DNA of 64,000 nucleotides from Deinococcus sp. YIM 134068 (GCF_036543075.1 NZ_JAZHPF010000002.1:62001-126000), one strand, 5' to 3'; positions 1-9,749 are shown, numbered from the stretch's first letter. Made by a program: numbers and translations. The notes: a model not told the origin generated them from the sequence alone.

Positions 1-8
1 GGCGACCG

Positions 9-1382
9 TCACCCCGTCTCGCCCCGCGCCAGGCGGCCATACCACGCCCCGCTGTCCTTCACGGTGCGCCGCCCCGTCTCGTAGTCCACCCGCACCAGCC
101 CGAAGCGTTTGCTGTACCCCTCCGCCCACTCGAAGTTGTCGAGGAGGCTCCAGGCGAAATACCCCCTCAGCGGCACGCCGCCCTCGATGGCCTCCCGGCA
201 CGCGGCGAGGTGGCGCTCAAGGTAGCGGCGGCGGTCCTCGTCGTGGACCTGTCCATCGGTGTCGGGGCGGTCGTCGTAGGCCGCGCCGTTCTCGGTGACG
301 TACAGCACGGGGGGCGCGTACTCCTTGTGGACGCGGGCCAGAATCTCGCGCAGGCCGTCGGGGTACACCTCCCAGTCGAAGGCGGTGTACTCGCCGGGGG
401 GCCGGAGTTGAGTGCTGTTCATGAACCCGCGCCCACCGGGGAAGTGCTTCACCACGCTCCGCTGGTAGTAGTTCACGCCCAGGAAGTCGGTCGGCACGGC
501 GATCAGGTCGAGGTCGCCGTGCTGGATGGCCGATTCGAACGCCGGGGCATGGGGGCGGTACAGCTCCAACATGTCCGCCGGGTAGCCCCGCCCGTACAAC
601 GGGTCGAGGAACCAGCGGTTGAGGAACCCGTCCCCCCGCCGCGCGGCGGCCACGTCCCCCTCCCGGTCGGAGGCGGCGTGCTGCGGCCCCAGGATGAGGG
701 TGATCCCGACCTGCGCGTTCGGCACCGCCGCCCGAATCGCCCCCGTCGCCAGCCCGTGCGAGAGCAGGAGATGGTGGCTGGCGCGCAGGGCCGTCTCCAG
801 ATCACTCAGGCCGGGCGCGTGGACGCCCATCATGTGGCCCAGGAAGGCCGCGCACCACGGCTCGTTGTGCGTGACCCAGCCCCGCACCCGGTCGCCCAGC
901 CGCCCCGCCACCGCGTCCGCGTACTGGGCGAAGGCGTGCGCCGTGTCCCGGTTCGCCCAGCCGCCCGCATCCTGCAAAACTTGGGGCAGGTCCCAGTGGT
1001 AGAGGGTCACGTAGGGGGCAATCCCGCGCTCCAACAGCCCGTCGGTCAGGCGGTCGTAGAAGTCCAGGCCCCGGCGGTTCACCGCGCCGCGTCCGTCCGG
1101 CACCACGCGCGGCCACGCCACCGAGAGGCGGTAGGCGTTCAGCCCCAGCCCCGCCATCAGGTCGAGGTCCTCCCGCCAGCGGTGATAGTGGTCGCAGGCC
1201 ACGTCGCCCGTGTCGCCGCCCTTCACCCGCCCGCGCGTGTGGGCGAAGGTGTCCCAGATGGAGGGCGAGCGCCCGTCCTCGGCGACCGCCCCCTCGATCT
1301 GGTAGGCGGCGGTCGCCGTGCCCCACGCGAAGTCGGCGGGAAAGTCGGCTTTGCGGACGGTCCCGGTCTCACTCACGGTCAT
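9..1382 (-). CDS. GH1 family beta-glucosidase/beta-glycosidase
   Basis: Cytoplasmic retaining GH1 beta-glycosidase of 457 aa, the usual family length, with no signal peptide. The acid/base sits in THNEP (E174) and the nucleophile in YVTENG (E364); the N-terminal [14 protein letters not shown] is the classic GH1 opening. An upstream in-frame extension exists, but the ATG at 1382 fits: it overlaps the stop of the upstream ATPase gene as ATGA and starts just before the conserved fold. It is the last gene of the lacI/dpp-type importer operon, so it probably hydrolyses the beta-linked oligosaccharide that the importer brings in (cello-, laminari- or similar). Exact substrate cannot be read from sequence. 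The family call is secure; the substrate is inference. Confidence 0.95.
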   Translation of the reverse strand: MTVSETGTVRKADFPADFAWGTATAAYQIEGAVAEDGRSPSIWDTFAHTRGRVKGGDTGDVACDHYHRWREDLDLMAGLGLNAYRLSVAWPRVVPDGRGAVNRRGLDFYDRLTDGLLERGIAPYVTLYHWDLPQVLQDAGGWANRDTAHAFAQYADAVAGRLGDRVRGWVTHNEPWCAAFLGHMMGVHAPGLSDLETALRASHHLLLSHGLATGAIRAAVPNAQVGITLILGPQHAASDREGDVAAARRGDGFLNRWFLDPLYGRGYPADMLELYRPHAPAFESAIQHGDLDLIAVPTDFLGVNYYQRSVVKHFPGGRGFMNSTQLRPPGEYTAFDWEVYPDGLREILARVHKEYAPPVLYVTENGAAYDDRPDTDGQVHDEDRRRYLERHLAACREAIEGGVPLRGYFAWSLLDNFEWAEGYSKRFGLVRVDYETGRRTVKDSGAWYGRLARGETG

Positions 1383-2440
1383 GCCAGCGCCTCCGGCTGG
1401 GGGTGGATCGGCGGCTGAGCGGCGAGCGCCGGATCGTGCAGAATGCAGCGGGCCTGGTGGCCCGGCCCCACGTCGTACATCCTCGGCAATCCCTCCTTGC
1501 ACACGGCGCGGGCGTGCGGGCAGCGTGGCTCGAAGGGGCAGCCGGGCGGCAGGTTGGTGAGGTCGGGCACCTCGCCGCGCGCCTCGATCCGCTCGGGGTG
1601 CAGCCCCGCCTCGGGCTTGGGGGCCGCGCTCTTCAGGAGTTGCGTGTAGGGCATCTGCGGCGCGTCGATCACCCGGCTCGCCGGGCCGACCTCCACGATG
1701 TAGCCCGTGTACATCACCGCGATGCGGTCGGCCATATAGCGCGCCCCCGCGAGGTCGTGGGTGATGAACAGCATGGATAAGCCCTCCTGGTCGCGCAGGT
1801 CGAGCAGCAGGTTCATGATGTCGAGCCGGATGGACACGTCGAGCGCCGAGGTCGGCTCGTCCGCCAGGATCAGTTCGGGGCGCGCGGCGAGGGCGCGGGC
1901 GATCACCACGCGCTGCCGCTGCCCGCCGCTGAGTTCGTGCGGCTTCTTGGCGGCGTAGCTCGCGCCGGGGGAGAGGCCCACCCGCTCCAGCAGGGCGTTC
2001 ACCTGCTCGCCCACGTCCCGCCCCCGCGCCAACCCGTGCAGTTTGAGGGGGCGCGACAGGATGTAGCCGATGGTGTGCAGCCCGTTGAGGCTGCCGTAGG
2101 GGTCCTGAAAGATCATCTGGACGTGCTTGCGGAATCGCCGCAGCCGCGCGCCGCCCATCCGCAACGGCACGTCCTCGCCCACCAGGGTCATCGTGCCCGA
2201 GGTCGGCTCGTACAGGTGGCCGATCAGCCGGGCGATGGTGCTCTTGCCCGACCCCGACTCGCCCACGAGACCCAGCACCTCCCCGCGCCCGATGGCGAGG
2301 TCCACCCCGTTGACGGCGGTGACGCTCTTGCCCGCGCGCCCGACCTTGAAGACCTTCGTGAGACCACGCGCCTCGAAGGCGGTGGGCGTGCCTCCCCCGG
2401 CGGTGGGCGTCAAGTTCCGATCAGTCGCTGGCGAGAGCAT
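1379..2440 (-). CDS. Oligopeptide/oligosaccharide ABC transporter ATPase, DppF type
   Basis: 353-aa ATP-binding subunit of a peptide/nickel-class (PepT family) ABC importer. Walker A is GESGSGKST (about residues 60-68), the signature is LSGGQRQR (170-177) and Walker B is ELILADEP (189-196). The C-terminal oligo_HPY extension with its cysteines ([14 protein letters not shown]) is present. AGGAGG lies three bases before the ATG at 2440. The gene overlaps the upstream permease-ATPase fusion by 20 bp and the downstream GH1 by 4 bp, so translation is probably coupled. DppF-type ATPases pair with a DppD-type partner, which here is the C-terminal half of the neighbouring fusion protein. Next to GH1 and LacI, the transported solute is more likely an oligosaccharide than a peptide. 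Confidence 0.93.
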   Translation of the reverse strand: MLSPATDRNLTPTAGGGTPTAFEARGLTKVFKVGRAGKSVTAVNGVDLAIGRGEVLGLVGESGSGKSTIARLIGHLYEPTSGTMTLVGEDVPLRMGGARLRRFRKHVQMIFQDPYGSLNGLHTIGYILSRPLKLHGLARGRDVGEQVNALLERVGLSPGASYAAKKPHELSGGQRQRVVIARALAARPELILADEPTSALDVSIRLDIMNLLLDLRDQEGLSMLFITHDLAGARYMADRIAVMYTGYIVEVGPASRVIDAPQMPYTQLLKSAAPKPEAGLHPERIEARGEVPDLTNLPPGCPFEPRCPHARAVCKEGLPRMYDVGPGHQARCILHDPALAAQPPIHPQPEALA

Positions 2441-4373
2441 GGCCCTCCTCTCTGGGTGCCGCTTCCTTCACGGCGGGCGAGTGCAGGAAGCACGCGACCC
2501 GGTGGCCCGGCTCGACCTCCACGTTGGCGGGCTTCTTCACGTCACACGTGCCCGGCATCCGCGACGGGCAGCGGTCGAAGAAGGGGCAGTAATCCAGCTC
2601 CAGCGCCAGCGACGGCGGGCGGCCCGGAATGCCCTCGCGCCGCTCGCGCTCGCCCGACAGGGGCGGGAAGGCCGTCATCAGCCGCCGCGTGTACGGGTGC
2701 TTGGGATTCTGGTAAATCTCCCGCGCGGGGGCCTCCTCCACGATCTCGCCCGCGTACATGATGGCGATGCGGTCGCTCATCTCGACCAGCAGCGAGAGGT
2801 CGTGCGTGATGAAGATGATGGCGATGCCCAGCTCCCGCCGTACCTCGTCGATCTCCTGCAGGATTTGCCGCTGCACCACCACGTCCAGCGCCGTCGTCGG
2901 CTCGTCCATCACGACCAGCTTGGGTTCCAGCGCCAGCGCGATGGCGATCACCACCCGCTGCTTCATCCCGCCCGAGAGCTGGTGTGGGTACGCGTCGAGG
3001 TAGCTCTCGCGGATGCCGACGAGGCGGAAGAGTTCGCGGGCGCGGGCATCCAGCTTCGTCTTGTCCTTCACCCCGTGCGCCTGCATCGCGTCGTACACCT
3101 GCTCGCGCACCTTGAGGACCGGGTTGAGGATGTTCATGCTCGCCTGGAAGACGAGGGAATAGTCCTTCCAGCGCACCCGCCGCAGCTCCTCGGGCGTCAT
3201 GGCGAGCAGGTCCCTGCCGTCCAGCACCGCCTCGCCGCCGAAGACGGCACCGGGTGGGTCGAGCAGCCGGGTTGCCGCGAACGCCAGCGTGGACTTGCCG
3301 CAGCCCGACTCGCCCGCCAGGCCGACGAACTCCCCGGCCTTCACGTCCAGCGACACGTCCCGCACCGCGCGCACCGGCCCCGTCCGCGTCGTGTACCCCG
3401 CGTCGAGGTGCCGGATGGCGAGCAGCGGGGCACCCGGCTCCTGTGCCGCCACTCCGCGACCCTTGCCGCGCCGCAGCACCCGCGTCGCCTTGCCCGCGTG
3501 GTTGGCCTTGGGGTTCGTGATCTCGTCGATGCCGAAGTTCAACAGCGCGAAGGCGGTGCCCAGCAGCGCGATGCCCAGGCCGGGCGGCACGAACCACCAC
3601 CACGCCCCCTGGAGGAGTGCGCCGCGCGCCTGTGCCCAGTACAGCATCGTGCCCCAGGTGACGCTGCCCACGTCGCCGATCCCGATGAAGGACAAGAAGG
3701 CCTCGCTCAGCACCGCGTACAGGGCGGTGGAGAAGAAGTTGGCGGCGATCAGGCCCAGCAGGTTGGGCAGCATCTCCGCGAAGATGATGCGGCCCGGTCC
3801 CTCGCCCGTGGCGATGGCCGACTGCACGAAGTCGCGGCCCCGCAGCGCCATCGCCTGCCCGCGCAGCACCCGCGCCCCGAAGGCCCAGCCCGTCAGCGCG
3901 ATCACGAGGATGATCGCCCAGGTGCCCCCGCCGCGCAAAAAAGCGCTCGCCACGATCAGGAGCGGCAGGCCCGGCAGCACGAGAAAGACGTTGATGACCG
4001 TGTTGATGATCTCGTCGGTGCGCCCGCCGAAGTAGGCGGCGGCCAGCCCCACCGCCGTGCCGATGGCGGTGGCGACCAGGCTCGACAGGAAGCCGATCAG
4101 CAGCGTGAGCCGCACCCCGTAGATTACCTGTGCGAGCACGTCCTGCCCCAGCGCCGTGGTGCCCAGCGGATGCGCCGCCGAGGGCCTCAGCCACGCGCCG
4201 AATTCCAGCGAGGTGGGGTCATACGGCGTGAGCAGCGGCGCGAAAAGGCCCATCAGCAGCATCAGCAGCATCAGGACAGCGCCCGTCGCGGCGCGCGGCG
4301 AACCCAGCACGAAGCGCAGCCCGCCCACGTTGAACTTCGGCTTGGGCGTGCGATTGAGGGGAATGACGGTCAC
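2421..4373 (-). CDS. Fused DppC permease - DppD ATPase of ABC importer
   Basis: 650-aa fusion of two subunits that are usually separate. Residues 1-285 form a DppC-type permease: an N-terminal membrane segment near 30-48, the extracellular loop, then further helices and an EAA-like loop around 180-205. Residues 310-650 form a complete DppD-type ATPase: Walker A GESGCGKS (354-361), signature LSGGMKQR (467-474), Walker B LVVMDEP (487-493) and the C-terminal oligo_HPY region. The linker (about 286-312) is basic. The start is a GTG at 4373, preceded by GGGAGGA and overlapping the upstream permease stop as GTGA. Such fusions are known in this transporter class, so it should be functional. It would sit in the inner membrane with DppB, DppF and the binding protein. 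Confidence 0.93.
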   Translation of the reverse strand: MTVIPLNRTPKPKFNVGGLRFVLGSPRAATGAVLMLLMLLMGLFAPLLTPYDPTSLEFGAWLRPSAAHPLGTTALGQDVLAQVIYGVRLTLLIGFLSSLVATAIGTAVGLAAAYFGGRTDEIINTVINVFLVLPGLPLLIVASAFLRGGGTWAIILVIALTGWAFGARVLRGQAMALRGRDFVQSAIATGEGPGRIIFAEMLPNLLGLIAANFFSTALYAVLSEAFLSFIGIGDVGSVTWGTMLYWAQARGALLQGAWWWFVPPGLGIALLGTAFALLNFGIDEITNPKANHAGKATRVLRRGKGRGVAAQEPGAPLLAIRHLDAGYTTRTGPVRAVRDVSLDVKAGEFVGLAGESGCGKSTLAFAATRLLDPPGAVFGGEAVLDGRDLLAMTPEELRRVRWKDYSLVFQASMNILNPVLKVREQVYDAMQAHGVKDKTKLDARARELFRLVGIRESYLDAYPHQLSGGMKQRVVIAIALALEPKLVVMDEPTTALDVVVQRQILQEIDEVRRELGIAIIFITHDLSLLVEMSDRIAIMYAGEIVEEAPAREIYQNPKHPYTRRLMTAFPPLSGERERREGIPGRPPSLALELDYCPFFDRCPSRMPGTCDVKKPANVEVEPGHRVACFLHSPAVKEAAPREEGHALASD

Positions 4374-5356
4374 GCGGTCCTCCCGTCACGCACACGCGGG
4401 TCCAGCACCGCGTACAGCGCGTCCACGATGAAGTTGGCGACGAGGACCGCCAGCGCGATGTACAGGAAGATCGCCTGCATCAGCGGGTAGTCGAGACCGA
4501 CGACCGCGTTGTACAGGTACAGCCCCAGCCCCGGATAGGAGAAGACGATCTCGGTGGCGATGGCCCCGCCCACCACGAAGCCCAGGGCGATGCCGAAGGC
4601 GGTGAAGCTCGGCAGGAGGGCGTTCCTGAGCACGTAGCGGTTCAGGATGCGGCGCTCGGACAGTCCCTTGGCCCGCGCGAAGGCGAGGTAGTCCTCCCCC
4701 ATCACGTTCATCACGTTGTTCCGCATGGTGATCAGCCAGCCGCCCGCCGACGTGATGATGATCGTCAGCGCGGGCAGCATGGCGTGCCGCAGCAGCGACG
4801 ACCACCACTCCGGCGTCCAGGCGGTCAGGAAGGGGTCGAGGTTGCCGCTGATGGGAAAGAGGCTGAGCCGGAACGCGAGCAGGTACAGCAGCAGCAGCGC
4901 GAACCACAGGTACGGCATCGAGTTGAGAAACAGCGCGACCGGCGGCAGGGCGTCCGCCAACGCGCCGCCGCGCCGCCACGCGGAGTACAGCCCGAAGGCG
5001 CTGCCGATCAGGAAGGAGATGACGGTCGTGACGCCGACCAGTCCGAGGGTCCACGGGGCCGCCGTCGCGATGATGTCGCTCACGGGCGTCGGGAACTGCG
5101 TGATGGAGCGCCCGAAGTCACCCTGCACCAGCCGCCCGAGGTACGAGAAGTACTGGCTGATCAGGCTGCCCTGATTGTCGAGGCCGTAGGCTTTGGTGAG
5201 GGCCTCCACCGCCTGCGGGTCGAGGCGTCCCTGGTACTTGGCGATCATCGCGCCGATGGGGTTGCCCGGCACGAGGCGCGGCAGGATGAAGTTGAGCGTC
5301 ACCGCCACCCACAGGGTGAACAGCAGGATGCCGAACTTGCGAAGCAGATAGGGCAT
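4370..5356 (-). CDS. ABC transporter permease, DppB type
   Basis: 328-aa integral membrane subunit with about six helices, beginning with PYLLRKFGILLFTLW. The start at 5356 has GGAG six bases upstream; a longer reading (from 5386) would add ten residues and lacks a ribosome site. The conserved permease loop appears near ARAKGLSERRILNRYVLRNA, the EAA-equivalent region of this class. Its stop overlaps the GTG of the DppC-DppD fusion, which indicates one operon. With the family-5 binding protein just upstream it forms the pore of the importer. Confidence 0.93.
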   Translation of the reverse strand: MPYLLRKFGILLFTLWVAVTLNFILPRLVPGNPIGAMIAKYQGRLDPQAVEALTKAYGLDNQGSLISQYFSYLGRLVQGDFGRSITQFPTPVSDIIATAAPWTLGLVGVTTVISFLIGSAFGLYSAWRRGGALADALPPVALFLNSMPYLWFALLLLYLLAFRLSLFPISGNLDPFLTAWTPEWWSSLLRHAMLPALTIIITSAGGWLITMRNNVMNVMGEDYLAFARAKGLSERRILNRYVLRNALLPSFTAFGIALGFVVGGAIATEIVFSYPGLGLYLYNAVVGLDYPLMQAIFLYIALAVLVANFIVDALYAVLDPRVRDGRTA

Positions 5357-5373
5357 GGGATTCTCCAGTGCCG

Positions 5374-5415
5374 GGGCAAGGGGCAAGGGTCGGGGGTCAA
5401 GGGCCGAGGGGCCAG
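5374..5415. repeat. 7-bp tandem repeat, GGNCRAG type
   Basis: Six adjacent 7-bp units fill most of the gap between the binding-protein and DppB genes. They begin GGGCAAG, GGGCAAG, GGTCGGG, GGTCAAG and continue with decay. The units keep an exact 7-base step but vary at several positions. The periodicity matches the GCTGRNN loci elsewhere in the window although the unit sequence differs. Confidence 0.75.
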
Positions 5416-5452
5416 CACGCCCGGACCCCCGACCCCCCCCGGTTGCCCCGAC

Positions 5453-7093
5453 CTACTTGGGCTTGACGTTGAGGTACATCAGCCGGGCACCCGGCACGTC
5501 GTCGGGGCTGCCGTCGTTGTAGGGGTTTTGCGCGCTCGGGAAGTTCGTGAACTTGGAGGTGTTGAACAGCGAGAACTGCGCGCGGTCGGTCAGCGGCACC
5601 CACGGCATGTCCCGCATCACCGTGCTGACCATGGTGGCGACCGCCTTTTCCTGCGCGGCGGGATCGCTCGTCGAGCGGTAGCTGGCGATGGCCTGCGTCA
5701 GGGCGGGGTTGGTGTAGCGCGAGAGGTTCGAGGGCGCGGTCTTGCCCACCGCCGCGCTGAGTTCCGGCGAGAACGACGAGTAGAACAGGTAGTACGGCGA
5801 GGGACCGTTGCCCCAGCCCCAGCTCACGCCCATGTCGTAGGTGGCGGTCTGGAGGCCGCCCGCGTAGCTGCTCCACTGCTGCTGGTCGATGGAGGTGGTG
5901 ATGCCGACCCGCTTGAGGTTGTCACCGATCACCTGCGCCATCGTGATGAAGTCGGTCCAGCCCGCGCCCACCAGAATCTTGTAGGTCGGCAGCGGCTGGC
6001 CGTCCTTGCCCAGGCGGACGCCCTGCGCGTTCTTGCGGTATCCGGCGGCGGTCAGCGCCCGGTCGGCGGCGGCGGCGTCGAACTTGGCCGTCATGCCCCG
6101 CATGCTGGCGGGCAGCCACTCGCTCTGCTGCGCGGGAATGACCGCGCTCGCCGGGGCCGCGCCCACCACGCCCGAGTAGGCCTTGAGGGCCACGTCCTTG
6201 GTGTTGATCGCCCCCGCGACCGCGCGCCGGAAGGCCGCGTCGTTGAAGGGGGCTTTGGTCGTGTTGAAGTACAGGAAGTTCGAGTTGTTCGTCGGCCACC
6301 AGTACTGGTAGTTCGGCCCCTTCGACGCGTAGCCGCCCTTGGGGTCGGGGATGCCGACGTAGCCGTAGTCGGCCTCGTTCTTGAGCAGTTGCAGCAGGGC
6401 GGCGTCGTTGCCGCTCGTCGCGCGCCACACCACCGCGTCCACGTACGGCTGCCCCTTGATCCAGTAGGTGGGATTCTTGAGCACCCGCACCGCCTGCTGG
6501 CTGTAGGCGTCGAAGGTGAAGGGGCCGGTGCCGACCGGCTTGGCGTTGGTGTACGTCACCGGGTCCGTCACGGCGCTCCACAGGTGCTGGGGCACGATGG
6601 CCTGGTTGGCGATGTAGAAGAAGATCGGCGTGTTGGCACGGTTGAAGGTGAAGGTGACGGTGTTGCCGCTCGCCCGGACGCCCGTGAGGCCGTTCTTCCA
6701 GACGCCGCTGAGGTCGAGCGCCGGGTACTGCTTCATGTAGTTGAAGGTAAAGGCCACGTCGGCGGCGCTGAAGGCCCGACCGTCGTGCCAGCGCACGCCG
6801 GGGCGGGTCGCGACGGTGAGGGTCCGGTTGTCCTTGCTCCAGGTGTACTTCGTGCCCAGGACGTTGGTGACCTTGCCGTTGAGGCCGTTGACGTAGAACA
6901 GCGTCTCGTAGATCGCGGAGTTGGTCGCCTGGAGGTGCTGGTCGGCGGGTGAGAAGGGGTTGAGGTTCTGCCCGCCCCACTGGGCCGCGCGCACGACGGT
7001 GAAGGTCGTCCTGGGCTGCTGGGCGAGGGCATACGTGCCCAGGGCGGCGGTGAGCAGGGCGAGGGGGGCGGCGAGCTTGAGGATGGGCGTCAT
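5453..7093 (-). CDS. ABC transporter substrate-binding protein, family 5
   Basis: 546-aa exported solute-binding protein of the DppA/OppA class. The ATG at 7093 has GAGG six bases upstream and begins directly with a signal peptide (hydrophobic stretch to about residue 23, ending ALA). The mature protein has the family-5 marks: an RPGVRWHDGRAFSAADVAFTF-like block (about 95-120) and a long two-lobed body. Family-5 proteins bind peptides, nickel or oligosaccharides. Location between a LacI regulator and an operon ending in GH1 suggests a beta-oligosaccharide ligand, which is inference. In this cell type it would be anchored or free in the periplasmic space. Confidence 0.93.
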   Translation of the reverse strand: MTPILKLAAPLALLTAALGTYALAQQPRTTFTVVRAAQWGGQNLNPFSPADQHLQATNSAIYETLFYVNGLNGKVTNVLGTKYTWSKDNRTLTVATRPGVRWHDGRAFSAADVAFTFNYMKQYPALDLSGVWKNGLTGVRASGNTVTFTFNRANTPIFFYIANQAIVPQHLWSAVTDPVTYTNAKPVGTGPFTFDAYSQQAVRVLKNPTYWIKGQPYVDAVVWRATSGNDAALLQLLKNEADYGYVGIPDPKGGYASKGPNYQYWWPTNNSNFLYFNTTKAPFNDAAFRRAVAGAINTKDVALKAYSGVVGAAPASAVIPAQQSEWLPASMRGMTAKFDAAAADRALTAAGYRKNAQGVRLGKDGQPLPTYKILVGAGWTDFITMAQVIGDNLKRVGITTSIDQQQWSSYAGGLQTATYDMGVSWGWGNGPSPYYLFYSSFSPELSAAVGKTAPSNLSRYTNPALTQAIASYRSTSDPAAQEKAVATMVSTVMRDMPWVPLTDRAQFSLFNTSKFTNFPSAQNPYNDGSPDDVPGARLMYLNVKPK

Positions 7094-7175
7094 GGTGACC
7101 TCGGGGTTCTCCGGCACGGGGCCGGGCGTGGGGGACGGGGTGGGGACAGGGCGGCGGCGGGCGGGACGCTGATGC

Positions 7176-8207
7176 TCACGGGGGCGGCCCGGTGGAGTGG
7201 CGCACGATCAGGGAGGTGGGAAAGGGGGGCGGCGGCGGCGGCGACAGGCCGCGCACGAGGTCGAGCAGCCGCCGCACCGCCGCCGCCCCCATCTCGGGCA
7301 GTGGCTGACGCACGGTGGTCAGGGGCGGGCGGCCCCGCGCGGCGGCCCCCACGTCGTCGTAGCCCACGACCGACAGCTCGCCCGGCACCCGCACCCCCCG
7401 CCGCTCGGCGGCGCGCAGCACCCCCAGCGCCGTCGAGTCGTTGGCCGCGAAGATCGCCGTGGGCGGCTCGGACAGCGCCAGCAGCGCCCCGGCGGCCTGC
7501 TCGCCGCCCGCCTCGGTAAAGTCGCCCTGCGCGAGGTAGGCGGGCGGCACCTCCACCCCGCCCGCCCGCAGCCCCCCCAGAAAGCCGCGCTCGCGCGCCG
7601 CCGACTCCTCGCGGTAGACCGGGGAGGTGTCCGGCCCCCGGATGTACGCCACCCGGCGGTGGCCCAGCGCCAGCAGGTGCCGCGCCACGAGTTCGCCGCC
7701 GTGCACGTTGTCGCCGCGCACGCTGAGGGGGGTACACGACCCCGCCGTGACCACCGGCAGGGCGTCCCGAAACACCTGATGCTCGTCGCCGCTGGGCAGG
7801 ATGAGCAGCACCCCGTCCGCCAGGGTCCGCAGCAGGGCCGCCCGCTCGCGCTCCAGCGCCGGGCTGCCCGACGTGGTGAAGACCGCCAGATTCATCCCCG
7901 CGTCCTCGGCGGCGGCCAGCGCCCCGTGCAGCAGTTCGGTCACGTAGGGCACCCCGTAGCGCGGGGCCAGCACGCCGATCAGGTTCGTGCGCCGCCCCGC
8001 CAGCACCCGCGCCGCCGGATTCGCCACGTACCCCGTCTCCTCGACCGCCCGCAGCACCCGCAGCCGGGTCGCCTCGGACATGCCGGGCTTGCCGTTGATG
8101 ACGTTCGAGGCCGTCATCCTCGATACGCCCGCCAGCCGCGCGATGTCCGTGAGGGTCGCCGGCGCGGAGAACGGGACGATGGGGGAGATGGGGGCCGGTT
8201 CCGTCAA
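7176..8207 (-). CDS. LacI family transcriptional regulator (first operon)
   Basis: 343-aa regulator with an N-terminal LacI helix-turn-helix (LTDIARLAGVSRMTASNVI, about residues 18-37) and a periplasmic-binding-like sensor domain. The start is a TTG at 8207 with AGGAG six bases upstream. It is the first gene of the operon that continues with the importer and GH1, and it faces GH125 across a 213-bp divergent region. The effector is probably a sugar taken up by the same importer. A CG-centred near-palindrome next to its own -10 box suggests autoregulation. Confidence 0.93.
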   Translation of the reverse strand: MTEPAPISPIVPFSAPATLTDIARLAGVSRMTASNVINGKPGMSEATRLRVLRAVEETGYVANPAARVLAGRRTNLIGVLAPRYGVPYVTELLHGALAAAEDAGMNLAVFTTSGSPALERERAALLRTLADGVLLILPSGDEHQVFRDALPVVTAGSCTPLSVRGDNVHGGELVARHLLALGHRRVAYIRGPDTSPVYREESAARERGFLGGLRAGGVEVPPAYLAQGDFTEAGGEQAAGALLALSEPPTAIFAANDSTALGVLRAAERRGVRVPGELSVVGYDDVGAAARGRPPLTTVRQPLPEMGAAAVRRLLDLVRGLSPPPPPPFPTSLIVRHSTGPPP

Positions 8208-8300
8208 GGGCGCTCCTGGGAACGTGACGCGAAAGGCGGGCGAGAACGGGCGGGCCGCCTGGCCCAGCCGCGCGCCTCGTGGCAGAGGTGATGGGTTGGT

Positions 8301-8338
8301 GTACCGGTAAAGTAAGCCTTCCTTAAGGACATGTCAAG
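8301..8338 (-). promoter_or_regulatory. Promoter of the lacI/importer operon with candidate operator
   Basis: On the minus strand a perfect TTGACA (8338-8333) is followed after 17 bases by TTACTT (8315-8310). Overlapping the downstream side is a near-palindrome, TGTACCGGTAAA, with the perfect core TACCGGTA at 8302-8309. CG-centred palindromes are typical LacI-family operators. A second 8-bp palindrome, CCTTAAGG, lies at 8321-8328 within the spacer. The promoter is well supported; the operator role is inferred. Confidence 0.6.
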
Positions 8339-8420
8339 ACAAGGCAAACTCATCTGTGGCGGGGAATACGGGGGCCGTCCAGCGCGTCCACTCGTCGCCG
8401 CCCGCCCGCCGGGGGGCACA

Positions 8421-9698
8421 ATGACCGGCGTGACCCACTCCAGCATTCAAGCCGCCATCGCCGACGTAACGCGCGCCTTCGCCCACCGCCCGGACGTGGC
8501 GCGCGTCTTCGCCCGTTGCCTGCCCAACACCCTGGAGACGACCGTGGGGCCGCGCGGGGACGGCACGACCTTCGTGGTGACGGGCGACATCCCCGCGATG
8601 TGGCTGCGGGACAGCACGGCGCAGGTATGGCCGTACCTGGGGCTGTGCGCGGACGACGCGGAGTTGCGCGACGTGCTGGGCGGTGTGATTCGCCAGCAGG
8701 CCCGGCTCCTCCTGGCCGACCCCTACGCCAACGCCTTCAACGCGGAGCCGAGCGGCGCGGGCCACGCGGGCGACGAGCCGCCGCGCTATCCCCTCGTGTG
8801 GGAGCGCAAGTTCGAGCTGGACTCGCTGTGCTATCCCCTGCGCCTCGCGCACCGCTTCTGGCGGGGGACGGGCGACGCGGGGCCGCTGCGGGGCGACTTC
8901 GAGGCGGCGGCGCGCACGATCGTGGACGTGATGAGGACCGAGCAGGACCATGAGGCGCGCAGCGGGTACACCTTCTTCCGCCCCGGCGACGTTTCCCCCA
9001 CCGACAACCTCCCGAACGGCGGGCGCGGCCACCCGGTCGCCCGCACGGGGATGGTGTGGTCCGCCTTTCGCCCCAGCGACGACGCCTGCGAGCGCGGCTA
9101 CCACGTGCCCGGCAACATGATGGCGGTCGTCGAGCTGCGTCACCTCGCCGAGATTGCGCGGGAGGTGTGGGGGGACGAGGGTTTCGCGGCGGAGGCGCTG
9201 GCCCTCGCGGACGAGATCGAGCGCGGCATCGAGACCCACGCCGCCCTGGACCACCCCACCTTCGGGCGCATGTACGCCTATGAGACGGACGGCCTGGGGA
9301 ACCACGTCCTGATGGACGACGCCAACGTGCCCAGCCTGCTCGCCATCCCGTACCTCGGCTACCGCCCCGCGAGTGACGAGACGTACCGCAACACGCGCGC
9401 CTTCGTCCTAAGCCACGAGAACCCGTATTTCTGCACGGGGACGCACGCCGAGGGCGTCGGCAGCCCGCACACGCTCGCCGGGCGCGTGTGGCCCCTCGCG
9501 CTCGCCATGCGTGGGCTGACGGCCACGGACGCCGCCGAGCGGGACGCCGCGCTGGACATGCTCGTGCGGACGACGGCGGGCACCGACCTCATGCACGAGA
9601 GCTTCCACCCGGACGACCCGGCGGTATTCACGCGCGAGTGGTTCGGCTGGGCGAACAGCCTGTTTTCCGAACTCGTGTTGAGGTGTCTGGAGGACTAG
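8421..9698 (+). CDS. GH125 exo-alpha-mannosidase
   Basis: 425-aa metal-independent exo-alpha-mannosidase family protein (former DUF1237). The diagnostic block GDIPAMWLRDST lies at about residues 55-66, and the conserved NPYFCTGTHAEGVGSPH and DLMHESFHPDD blocks follow towards the C-terminus. GH125 members cleave terminal alpha-1,6-linked mannose. No signal peptide is visible, so it should work in the cytoplasm. The ATG at 8421 has a G-rich stretch upstream and precedes the conserved region directly; an in-frame start 30 codons earlier (8331) has no better support. It is divergent from the lacI/importer operon and may share its operator. Confidence 0.93.
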   Translation: MTGVTHSSIQAAIADVTRAFAHRPDVARVFARCLPNTLETTVGPRGDGTTFVVTGDIPAMWLRDSTAQVWPYLGLCADDAELRDVLGGVIRQQARLLLADPYANAFNAEPSGAGHAGDEPPRYPLVWERKFELDSLCYPLRLAHRFWRGTGDAGPLRGDFEAAARTIVDVMRTEQDHEARSGYTFFRPGDVSPTDNLPNGGRGHPVARTGMVWSAFRPSDDACERGYHVPGNMMAVVELRHLAEIAREVWGDEGFAAEALALADEIERGIETHAALDHPTFGRMYAYETDGLGNHVLMDDANVPSLLAIPYLGYRPASDETYRNTRAFVLSHENPYFCTGTHAEGVGSPHTLAGRVWPLALAMRGLTATDAAERDAALDMLVRTTAGTDLMHESFHPDDPAVFTREWFGWANSLFSELVLRCLED

Positions 9699-9714
9699 AT
9701 TTTCTGGGAACGTT

Positions 9715-9749
9715 GCAGAAGGCAGAAAGCAGAAAGCAGAAGGCTGGCA
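9715..9749. repeat. 7-bp tandem repeat, GCAGAAR type
   Basis: Four units (GCAGAAG, GCAGAAA, GCAGAAA, GCAGAAG) plus a degenerate fifth start 17 bases after the GH125 stop codon. The rest of this gap (9750-9825) shows nothing further. Confidence 0.8.

Noticed and set aside
2127..4490. Long plus-strand reading frame opposite the DppCD fusion
   Set aside because: It is antisense to a well-supported gene; its Arg/Pro/His-rich composition is typical of a shadow frame in high-GC DNA.
4784..6952. 722-codon plus-strand frame opposite DppB and the binding protein
   Set aside because: Shadow of two real genes; no motif, ribosome site or sensible composition.
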